From contig CM060834.1 of NCBI GenBank assembly GCA_030762175.1, positions 32,120,501 through 32,184,500 of the forward strand: a stretch of 64,000 bases of DNA. Reading direction: 5' to 3'. The notes below the pieces were generated by a model. That model did no database searches and had not been told where the DNA came from. It was given only the letters and a program-made list of their open reading frames with translations. Position 1 is the first letter of the stretch, and every line of letters starts with the position of its first letter. This DNA is from Metallyticus violacea. Lineage: Eukaryota > Arthropoda > Insecta > Mantodea > Metallyticidae. This document shows, one piece after another, positions 49,201 to 61,200 of this stretch. A program made the position numbers and the translations under genes.

Positions 49201-52200
49201 ATAGATTCATAGAAGATTCATTGAAACTGTTGAACTTGCAAGAAAAAACCATAAAATTCACTATGGAAACCGAGGTTAATAATACTTTACCTTTTCTGGA
49301 CCTAAGGATAATAAAAAGGAATAAAAATATAGAATTTGGTATATACAGAAAGGACACACATACCGACAATTACATAAAAGCAAAAGGTTTCAACCCCAGA
49401 CCCCACAAGGACGCAGCATTCAATAGTATGACATATAGGCTAGTTAATACACCACTCAGTATAGAAGAATACAGAAAAGAATATGCACATATAATACACA
49501 CAGCAGAAATAAATGGATTTAACAAACAAATGGTAGATAAAAAAATAAAAAGATTTAAAAATAAAAAGGAAATTAAACTAATCACCACACTCAGTTCTTC
49601 ACTTAAAGAAAATACCTATCAAAAATTCACATATCACCCTTATGTTAACCATAAATTCCAAAAAATTTTCAAAAAGTACAACATTACTCTAGCACCAATA
49701 AACAGATATAGTGTTGGTAAACTATTAAATCTAAATAAAATTAAACAAAAAAAGAAGAAAGAAGAACATTCAGGTATATATAGAATTAATTGCAAGGATT
49801 GTGACAAAATATACATAGGAAAAACAAAGAGAAATCTGGGGATAAGATTAAAAGAACACTGGAGAAATATTAGACACAAACAAGTAGAAAAATCAGCAGT
49901 GGCTGCACATTTTTGGAATGAGAATCATGAAATAGAGAAGGACATAACATTACTAAAAACAATTCAACATTCGAAAGAACTTAATATACGGGAAAAAATT
50001 TACATAAAAAAATATGAATACAAACTTATGAATTTTGATATACCGGAAGCAGACAACATATTGTTTAAGTTCATTAACAGACCACCAGAGCAAGCATAGT
50101 AACATACATACTTTGCTGAAATTGGCTCCTCAGTCGTCGTTTTGGTTGACAATGTGAGGAATGTACCTCACGAAACATGTACCAAAATTACTTTTATAAG
50201 TGTGTTTGTGAAACTTAAAGAGAGTTTTAATGTGACGACATGATTTTTAGTGTTTTACTTTAAATCAAAATAAGATTAACAAAAGTTTCACTGTGTGGAT
50301 TCCCAAATTCCGTAAACATATCTCAAATATTGTTCCAACTACATTGAGATAAGGGCGATATAAGTAAGAATAAGTAAGAAAGTTGGGAATGTTAAGCTCA
50401 GATGTTAGTGAACTAGGAGTAATGAGAAATACTTTATTCACACTTGAAGTAACAGAACCTGAAGCTTTAATGAGCACTAACAGTTACTCAGCTAGACACC
50501 ATAGAAACAATATACAAAGTAGTACAGAGAGAAATACCAGTGGATATATGGCAGATCAGTGACCAACTCCAAACCTGGAAAATGGCATGGGCCAAGCCAG
50601 TACACATACTTAAGTACAAGATATTAATGCTACCAGACTTAGCCACTGCTTCCCATGCAATTAGTAATGGGGGCCTGTATAAAGGCCTCACAATCTTAAG
50701 CACCTGTGTCTAATCAAAGGTCATTCTAGGTCTGACTACCAGTTCTTAAAGGTCAGAATTTGCATAATTTTCAGCTTATCATGGAATGTGTCACTTCCCT
50801 AGTGGTAGGTGACTGAAAATCACATCCTGTGATAAAACTTTTCAATTTGCGCAGCTCAAGGAAAAAGCAAAATTCTTTTAAAATATAATTAAACAAGCTT
50901 CATTCTAATTTTTTTTTACAGTTAAGTCATTTTTCTGAATTTCTGTAATGTACACTTATATATGTGGCAATATCAGATAGTATAACAAGTAAAATTCATT
51001 TGTATAATATGCAGCTTCTATAAATTTAGTAAATTTATAACAATGGAATAAGAGATTTTGCACTTTTTTCAGAATGAATTAACATATCAAATTTAAAAAC
51101 CAGACCGTTATTTTGGAACAATATATCTGCATTTCTATGGTATTTAGATGTTTGATGTGAAAACTTGTGAGTGAACAATATATGATTTAACATAAGAGTA
51201 GAATATCTAGTCTTAATAAAGGTGTATTAAAGCTTGTTTCCAGCAGTAAGTTATTTTAATTTTTAGATATCAATCTATGTTGACAGCTTGCTTTCCATGA
51301 ACGTGGTTTAAAACTGGATCCTTCACTGTATACTGAAGTTTGCACTGCTCTGAAGGATGATTATGAAATAGTACGACAGGTTGCACTGAAACTTGTGTGG
51401 ATTTTGGGGCAGTGTTATCCAGAAAAGTAAGCATTCCTGATTATCTCAAATATATTTTTTATCAAAACTATCTCATTCTCTTGTGGCAGAATTATTGTGT
51501 TATTTTATTTTATTAAGGATGACAGTATAAAGCTGTGAGTTTCTAATTATTGGTTATTAGTACTACTACTATTAATGTTACTTCTGAGAACAGATGAACA
51601 GCTACTAGCACTACAAGCAGGGTTTGTTATGGAATTAAAACAAGTTTAAGCCTAGTACTAAATGCATTTTAATCATAGCATTTCTGGAGTCTGCAGTGAT
51701 ATAGCCTGGTTGCTCACTGAAAAGAGACATTAGTTACATATAGTACAAGAAATATGCAGTCAGCAAACCAATGCATACTGTTGATTCTGTTTCATTCGTT
51801 CCTTGCTTCCCCTTTCCTTATCAGGCAATATAAGAGGAATAAGTCATGGCAACTAATTTTTTTTTTCTCCTGAACAAGGGACGACATGAAAAATCTAAGA
51901 TGCATAATTGAAAATATATGGCATTTACTGCCAAGTGGTACCACTAACAGTAGGCTGGATGTAGGTGACCTTTGAAGGGAAGAAGGAAAACACAGGCAAT
52001 CAGACAACGTTGGTTTATTATGGCATGAGCAAACGTTACACAAAACTAAACAGGGTTGCAAATCAGTCACAGGACATGTGTCCCAGGTATTCCACTGTGT
52101 TTAGCAGCCTTTGAAGCAGTGTCAAGTACATTGATTTGAAGAAATGAAAAATGCTATTTTCACATATGTACATTGCTCATTCTTTGTTGTCAGTCCTGGT

Positions 52201-55200
52201 GGTGGTAACCATACTTGCCTTCTAAACCCAAGATCGCAGGTTCAAAGCCAGCCGGGATTGATAGATTTTTTTGGGGGCATAAAAATCTTAAGTATGGCTT
52301 CCTTCGGAAGGGAAGTAAAGCCATGGGTCCTGTGTTGTACATTTATGGCATGACAAAGAACCTCAAACCTGAGAGAAGAGGCCTCTGAGCAAAATTTGTC
52401 GGTTGTTTCACGCCCTGAATAAAATGGGATTCTGATGACCCAAGCTGTTAAATAGAGTCCATAAATAAAACAAATCAAAAAAATCATTCTTAAGGCCTCC
52501 ATTCATAACCACTGTTGCTCATCAAATGAGCTTCAGTGTGCAGAGACTGCAGCTCTGCTCACATACACTATCTGGTGGCTTCAAGTACATTTCACATACT
52601 TTCAAATCGTATATCATGGGTTTCTCATGTTGTCTCTTGTTTTCGAGAAACAAAATAGTTGCCATGACTTATCCCTCATTAATGATTGGATTAATTGCTC
52701 TCTCTTCCTTTCAAGCAGTTTGGCTGTGTCAGTTTTAATGCAAAGATCTTAGCAATGCACATTATCAATACAGTATGTTGTAGTGGAGGCAATTTACCAT
52801 CATTGCATAAAATCTTTGGTAAAAATCTAAAATTTTGACAGTTTGGGTTTTAAATAAGAATAATCTGTTACTTAAATATCCAAAAGATACACATCCTGTA
52901 TAATAATTGTAATAACACCAAATTTTTGCAATTTTGTTTGTGCATTCTTAGCTGCAATTTTCAATTAATTTAATTTTTTTTTTCTTTTAAGAAACTTTAT
53001 CCCCAATTCTCTGTCTTATACATATTTCTTGACTATCCATAGTATCCTTTAGATTGCTGTAGTCTTTACAGCAGGACTCTTGGGAGGAAATTTCCTTTTC
53101 ATGTTGCTATTACATTATTGAATAACACACAGTTGTTCCAGAGTACTTGTAGGTGTATCTATAAGATGTTTATAACACAGTGTTGTTAATAAATGTAAGA
53201 ATATTATTACTGACAAGTAAGAGATTATCAGATTTATTTAATTCTTTTCAGTATTATCAAACTCTCAGATGGTGAAGAAGAAATTCGACTTATAGATGAT
53301 GCTTTTGGTAAAGTTTGCTTAATGATTAATGATCTCTCTATGCGTGTCCGCACTCTTGCAGCACAGTTGCTAGGTACAATGAGTCTTGTAAGTCCAAAGT
53401 TCCTGCAGCAGACTCTGGACAAAAAGCTTATGTCTAACATGAGGGTGAGTTAAGATAGCTATAAGGATTATACTCAAATTTGTGTTGTGTATTACAAGGC
53501 CTTTTATCTAAATGGAAAGTAATCATAATTTCTTAGTAATTCCTAATTATTTGGAGTAATTGGAAGCTATAACAGAAGATTAGATTAATTTATGATTGTA
53601 TTGTAATCTTGGTGTTAGAATGCTTTGATTGTACTAATTTGCATTGTACAGAATATTTTGAAAGACAGAGATAATGAGATTTGATAAAACACTGAAAATA
53701 TAGCATTGTATATGTATACAGTGGAGGCATGAATTATTTACAGCAGAAAATTAAAGCACATTTTTATATAGCTTTATTTAAAAATATGAGTTTTTTATTA
53801 ATTTTGTGTTAATACATTCATCAGAATGCTCAATATTTTTAAACAATACAGCTTAATATTTGGATTGTACTTAAATGTTGCAGAAAAAGCGTTCAGCACA
53901 TGAACGAGCATGGGAATCTGTTACATCAGGGGAGTGGGCAAGTGGCAAGAAATGGGCAGATGATGCCCCAAGGGAATTTGTAGATGCTGACTCTGTGAGT
54001 CTCATGAGTAGTGGGTCATGTGGAGCATTTGTTCATGGCCTAGAAGATGAATACCAAGGTTGATACAACATTTATTATTTACTGTTTATTCACTGTTCAA
54101 AAATTATATTTTTATTCTCAATAAGACTTGTTGCCTCATTCTTTATAGTTTTTGACCCCTAATTAGAGTTAGTATAGTACATATGAGGGTAGGTCCATAA
54201 GTTTCTAGGCTGGCTGATAAGGATTATTGCCTTCACAAAATCATTATCTGCTGTCACACTTTATCTATTAAGTAAATAATTGCAGCTGTAATTTCTGCTC
54301 AGCTTTTCAGATATAGTTGCATAAAGAAAGCTATGTGTAGAAGATTGTGACACGTTCAAAATAGAATATTGAGCTGTTATTAATTTCTCCACAAAAGAAG
54401 GACTTACTCCAAATGAAATTAAACAGTAATTGGACGGTGTATGTGGGGAAGCATCCCCCTCATATTCTACAGTAAAAGAATGTGCTAAACTTTTTTGAAT
54501 GAGTTGAGAAAGCATTGAAAATGGAGAGCATGCAGGTTTGCCCTTGGAGATGCTCATTCCTGAAAACACCACTCTTGTGGAAGGAAAAATTATAGAAGAC
54601 CAGCTGCTCAAATCTACAGAAATAGAAGCAAGGTTGGACCTTTCCAAAACAACAGTCGTTCGAATTATTCATGAACATTTAAACGTGAATAAAGTTAGTG
54701 CAATATGGATACCTAGACTTCCTTCTTCAGTCCAAAAGCAGCAACGAGTCATCTGTTGTCAGCATTTTTGCAGCTCTGCCATGGCAACAAGAGAGAAGTT
54801 CTGCAAACCATTATTACAGGAGATGAAACTATGGTCATCTTCTATGATCCCTTGTGCAAAAGAGAATCAATGGAGTGGTGTAAACCTGGCGAAGCATCGC
54901 CTCTAAAGGCCAGGGTCACTCAGTCAACCAAGATTATGGCCACATCTTTTGGGACTGTGGAGGAATACTCTTCATCGACTACAAGGAGAAGAACACCACA
55001 GTAAATGGGGAGTACTATGCTTGCCTACTGCACAGATTATGTGCTTCCATCAAAGAGAAAAGGCGAGGAAAGGTGAGTTGTGATGTGCATGTTCTCCATC
55101 ACAATGAACGTGCACACAGATTTTGTTGCAAAGGAAGCTGTGAAGAAATGTATCTTCAATAATGGACTGCCTCTATTTGAGGACATATTCTTTAAACAGA

Positions 55201-58200
55201 AAGCAGGACTTGTAATGGGCAGTCCATTATCACCTTTCTTAGCTGACTTATTCATGAATTATTTTGAGATGCACGTCACTAAAGCTTTTCCCCAGATTTT
55301 TAAGGTTTGGCACATATGTAGGTGATGTAGTTGCTATTATGAACAAAAAGGACATGGAAGATGCATTACAACTTTTAAACCTGCAATAGCCTTCAATTAA
55401 GTTCACTGTCAAAACAGAAAGAGATATGTTATCATTTTTGGATCTGAAGATAATAAAATGTAATAATAAACTTGAATTTGACATCTATAGAAAGGACACA
55501 CATGCAGATAACTATATCAAAGCGCATGGTTTCACATAAGGAAGCACCGTTCAACAGCATGATATACAGACTAATAAACATAACACTGAGCAAAGAAGAG
55601 TACAAGAATGAATATCTACACACAATAGAAGCAGGAAAATTCAATGGGTTCAACAAACAGAAGATTAACCAAAAAATCAAAATATTTCAGGGAAAAAAAA
55701 CCCATTTTGAATGATTTATCAGGGAAAAAACATTTAAAAAGTTCACTTACCACCCATCAGCCAATAAGAAATTCAAAAAATTTTCAAGCTGTACAACATC
55801 ATCTTAGCACCTCAAAACCGATACAGTGTAAAAAATTGATTTAAATTAAACAAAACAGATTCCAAGCCCAAAGAGAAAAAATCTGGTATTTACCAGATTA
55901 ATTGTAAGGATTGTGAAAAAAATCTACATATGGAAGAAAGAGAAATATAGGCATTAGGTTAAAGGAACATTAGAGAAACATCTATTACAAACAAATAGAT
56001 AAATCAGCTGTGGCAGCACATTTTTTTGAATGAAAATCTTGAAATAGAAAAAGGCATCAAGTTATTAAAAACTATTCAACAACCAAAAGAACTTAACGTA
56101 TGAGAAAGGATTAATATAAAAAAATATAAGAAAAACCTTATGAATTTTGACATCCTGGAAGCAGATAGCACAGTGGGACCAGACTGAAGATGGAGGCAAA
56201 TGCCTTTGAAACATGTCCAAGTAAGTGGAACAAAATTAGTGAAATTTGAGTGATTTCATTATAATAATTTGTCATATTATACTATATTTCACTGTGAAAA
56301 TCCCAGATTAAAAAACTAGATAGCCCTTTGTTTAAGCTTATCACTAGACCACCAGAGTCAACCCGGATACCTACCTATCCAGCTCCTACGAATGATTCAT
56401 AGTCCTTTAACAGCTAATGATGTGGACAATAGTTCCATGAAACATATATGCTGAGTAAATCTCATTTAAGTAAAACCATAAAGAGTGTTCGAAACGTCCA
56501 ACTCAGAAGAGATCATTAAGGATAAGTAAGTTGATTATCCCAGCTGTATGATACCAAGGATGGAATGAAATGTATTAAATCTCCAACTCCTTGCTACACA
56601 ATGTCAGGTGCATTTAGGAAGATCTAGATAATGCTTCTTCCATGCTCCTAATGAGAAATATGCTAATTATTTCTTTGAAACAAGGATCCTTTTGTAATGA
56701 CTGAAATGAATTTAACATATATTACCGATTTATTTATAAATATTAAAACTGTCCAAAAATAATGTATATGTGTATTAAAAATTATTTTATTTCATTTGTA
56801 AGGTTGCAAACATCCATTAAAAAAGAGAATGCAACTTTTAATACTTATATTATAAATAACTATTTTTGATTTATTCTTTCTGCTGATGTCTTTCACAATT
56901 GTAGTTGTATCATCTGCATAGCCAATTCTTGTCCACCATGTTTTTGAGTTAATAATTTATGTAGAGTAAAAGCAGGAAAGGCCTCAGCATTAATTATTAC
57001 TGCCTATGATGAAGATCTGAGCGCTATTTAAAAAAAAATAATGACATAACTACTTCTAGAATTGGTTCCAGGCAGAGCATTTTTAAAAACTGCAAACATT
57101 TATGATAATTTTCACATTTTTTATTTATTGAAAATTAAAACTTTCCTAGTGACAGCATTGATATGATAATTATTATTATTTATTACATTTAAGCTGCAGT
57201 ATTAAGAATATTTTAGATAATAACTTGGGGAAGGGTGAAACTTTTGAGTTTTAGAATATTTTGCTAAATTAATCTGTCTGAGTACATAAAACTGAGATGT
57301 TATGATTTTACCTTTTTTTTTAGAGGTGCGAAATGCTTCAGTGGATTCACTCTGCTCATTATCATTGAACAATCCACAATTTGCAAAAATGTCCTTGGAT
57401 TTTCTTGTGGACATGTTTAATGATGAGATCGAAGATGTAAGGCTAAAAGCAATAGACAGTCTTACTAAAATCAGCAAGCATACTATACTCAGAGAAGATC
57501 AGCTAGAAACCATTTTAGGTGCTTTGAAGGTATGTATGTGTAATTTTATGAATGAAAAACATAAAGTATATTTCATTTTAATTGACTTAATAGGCATTGA
57601 AATAAGTAAAAATTTGCACTTGGAGTCTGTTATTGTGGGAAAGAGAAAGCTGTCCAGTGGGAGAAAGAAAACACCCTGCCTGTGCCTGCTCACAACCTTC
57701 TGCAGCTACTATCTTTTTTAAGAAAACACTGGTTATGTGTGCAAGAGAGCAAAGTATGCATGACCAGTGAAAGTGAAAATATCAGTATGCCATTTTTAGT
57801 TTACATAATTAGTTATTTTTAAGATAGTAGGTATCCAAATAGTTCATTAGAATACAATTTAGTTTACATGATGCTCTGTCAATTGTCTAAATGTGAATGT
57901 CATAATAGTAGGTAAGAGCAGCTGCCTCTGGCTGTAGACTGGGTACAGAGACATGGTTTGTTAGGTCTACCAATGATATTAACTAGACTGTGTTAATAAA
58001 GTAGTTTATTAAAATGCATGACACAATAAATGCTAAAACATAAGATATATGGAATATTTATATGGAAAAATACTCATACAGAAGTATTAGGCAATTTAGA
58101 TAGAAATTTCCAGGCAACCCAGTAGAAATACACTAAGAAATTTGATGCTAAATTTAGGGAAATGAATTTTAAATTATAAAGTGATTCATAAGAAATATAC

Positions 58201-61200
58201 TGGTGTTCTAGCAGAAGGAAAATTTTATTAAACTAATAAATGTTTATAACATCCTCCTTTGAAAAATGTATATTGTCTTGTCCATAAAACAGCATCTCAA
58301 GTGGCTAAACTTTAAAAGCAAATATTATAATGTGTTTACAGTTCAACTACGTAATTGTGTGTCAATAAGTCTGATGAGTTTCTGCAATTGAATTTTGCAG
58401 AAATTGGTTAAAGGCAAGGTTGATCCAGAATCAATAATTTTTTTTCAAATAAAGCATGGCTTCATTTAAATGTATCTTTTCACAGAACTGTAGATAATGG
58501 AGAAGAGAATATTTGTGTCCTAAAAGGTATTTATTTTTTACACTAAACTCCATTTACTTTACTAATATACATTTCGGGAGAATCTTATTTTATGTAAGTA
58601 AATGGAGTTTAGTGTAAAAAATGAATACTAAGTTTAGGATATATTACCACTCCATTGTCAACAGCTTCGTCAGTACCATATTAGAATATCTGTGATTAAT
58701 ATATAAACTTCTTCTGCATGGTATAACAGGATTTATATTTTATATTATAGACTTCAATAAAGTAAATGCTGAGAGATATGGCATAAACATTTGCATACAT
58801 TTTGAACAGTCTATATTGAAACAAAATATAGATATTTTCAGCAAGATTCTGTCAGAATATAGTTCTTTTTTAAAATTAATAAAGCAGAGGTTTTGATGAG
58901 AGAAACATTACTTGAGGTTATGCACATGTTTCTTAGGTCATGTACAACTATTCTAAGGTCCTAAAAATAATTATGCAGGAACAACTTGCATACCAAAGTA
59001 TGCCTAAAAAAACAGAGGACAGGCATAGGCAGAATTATAGTTACAAGATATTAGGAACATGTGAATGCAGAACACCTTAAATAACTCCAATATTAAGGTC
59101 CTAAAAATAATTATGCAGGAACAACTTGCATACCAAAGTACGCCTAAAAAAACAGAGGACAGGCATAGGCAGAATTATAGTTACAAGATATTAGGAACAT
59201 GTGAATGCAGAACACCTTAAATAACTCCAATATTAGTGATAGTTTTTTTGATTATGATTGCTAATGTCAGTTCATCTGCCAATCAGCCATTCAGGTTCAG
59301 CACTCAAGTGGCAGAGGCTACTAGTGGGGCCTATTTTCATATTGTGCTTAAGAATGCAATGGAATGAATGACTAGGAAATCCAGAGGATGTCTGCCAGAC
59401 ACTGTTTTGCCCACCATAAGATCCTCGTTATAATGATCAAACTTGGGTCTCCTTGGTGGAAGACAAACAGTCTATTAGGCATTTTATGTTTAATGATGTT
59501 AAACACTCATTTTAAATTTGTGGCATCACAGGAGTGGACTTGATGATACATAATATGAAATTATATATTGGGAAAAGAGTTTTGGGAAGTAAATGTTCCA
59601 GGTCTAAGTTAGGTCACTGTCCTGGCATTTGCCAATAATTGAAAAAAACTTGGAAAAATCTCAGTCAGGAAAGATGGTCCTGGTTAGATTTGAACCACAT
59701 GTCACCCCATTCATAAGTTAATGCCTTAGCGATCTCAACTACCTATGCTGTTTCAGCTTAATGTTGCATTATCAAAGTTATAAGTGAAAAACCTTTTTCT
59801 ATATGGGAATTAAACTGAAGGAGGTTCAAGGTAATTTTTTCTTCATTGCAGGATTTTTCAATGGATGTAAGAGAAGGTCTGCATAAAATGTTATCAGCAT
59901 GTCGACTATCAAGTAAAGGCTGTCTTCAGATGTGTGTTGAGAGTCTCCTAGAAAATTTGAAGAAATATCCAATGGTAATTTTTGTACTCTCTTGATGTAT
60001 CCAGAATCTTATTGTAGGTTTGCAAAATTTAATGGCCCAAGAAGGTGGGGTATGCTGAAATCACTAACCAATCACATTCTCTCCCCACCCCCATGGTCGC
60101 CAGAAATGGTACCTATATAATACTTTGCATAGCTGATAAAATAGACATGATTTATGCTCATTAAGTCTAATTAAAGTTGACCATGCAAAATATTAAAATT
60201 GAAAATGGCTGATGGTTCTGGTTTTGATGGTACAGGAATCATGCTTATATGACACGTAGAAAGCAAGCAAATAAAATTTTGCCTATGTGGCTTGTATCAC
60301 TCAACAAGTGATTTGAAACCTTCACTAGACATAAACATGATTCTAATGTTGCCAGATGCATTTATATCTCACATAACAGGATATATTCCAGGAGCAACAG
60401 CTAACAGGTGAGATTTTGTTCCACAAACTTAGTTCTAAAGAAAAAGAGATAGTCTTATTTTGATTTAAAGTAAAACACTAAAAATCATGTCGTCACATTA
60501 AAACTCTCTTTAAGTTTCACAAACACACTTATAAAAGTAATTTTGGTACATGTTTTGTGAGGTACATTCCTCACATTGTCAACCAAAACGACGAAGTGTT
60601 TAGTTTGCTTTTGAAGTTGTATCAGGAAAATTATTGTACAATATACATTTGTTAACTTTCTCTGTTTTGGGTTTTGGGTGTGAAAAAATCTAATCAGAAT
60701 CTAGTGCAAGTTCTTTTTCATTCAATAAATGGAAAGTTACATAGCTAGAAACAAAAACCTAGAGCCCATTATAATTCATTTAAGAAATGAAAAAGACTTC
60801 AAATTGAGTGAATCTATAGATAAAGAAAAGGACTGCTCTGAGCTGTTTGCAGATCTGCTGTTTTAAAATACCATCATTTAATAATAGCAACAAGTAAGAT
60901 TTTAAAAGTTGTGCATGATCTGCACGACTGTGTAAAGTGCATGTATGCTAGTTTGGCAACAATGTTCTTCATAAACATTGGTTGTCTCTCACACACCATT
61001 AAGTGTATCATTTACCTTAGATATATTTGGTCACTTTAGATGAAGGGACATTTATCTACATAATGTATTTGTTTGGTTTGACATGTTAAGAACACATTGA
61101 GCTAAACTTTCTGGTAAGACATAACAAATTATTATTGAGGAAATCACTCAAATTTCAATAATTTTGTTCTACTTAGTTGAACATGTTTCAAAGGCTGTTG

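Larger units (their letters stand above)
47828..50275. repeat. Near-perfect 2.45 kb palindrome of a Penelope-like element
   Basis: Arms 47828-49040 and 49063-50275 (1,213 bp each) are exact mirror images around a 22 bp spacer. All markers (outer ends, ORF ends, inner ends) share the axis 49051.5, so there is no indel. The only difference I found is one base (Leu versus Ile codon, about 48158/49945). Each arm holds the 3' two thirds of a PLE ORF and its hammerhead-bearing 3' end at the outer edge. It lies in IntS4 intron 5. Confidence 0.93.

Noticed and set aside
48224..49879. Hydrophobic open frames antisense to the PLE ORFs, duplicated in both arms
   Set aside because: They are antisense shadows of the RT/GIY-YIG frame; their duplication only reflects the palindrome.
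54059..54064. The weak donor gttgat after exon 8 as a sign of a broken gene
   Set aside because: The phase it leaves (G|AG) is completed exactly by the exon at 57324, and the joined protein matches the family, so the donor is real though not consensus.
58955..59234. CRISPR-like or satellite array
   Set aside because: Only two units and no spacers; a simple tandem duplication in a eukaryotic intron.
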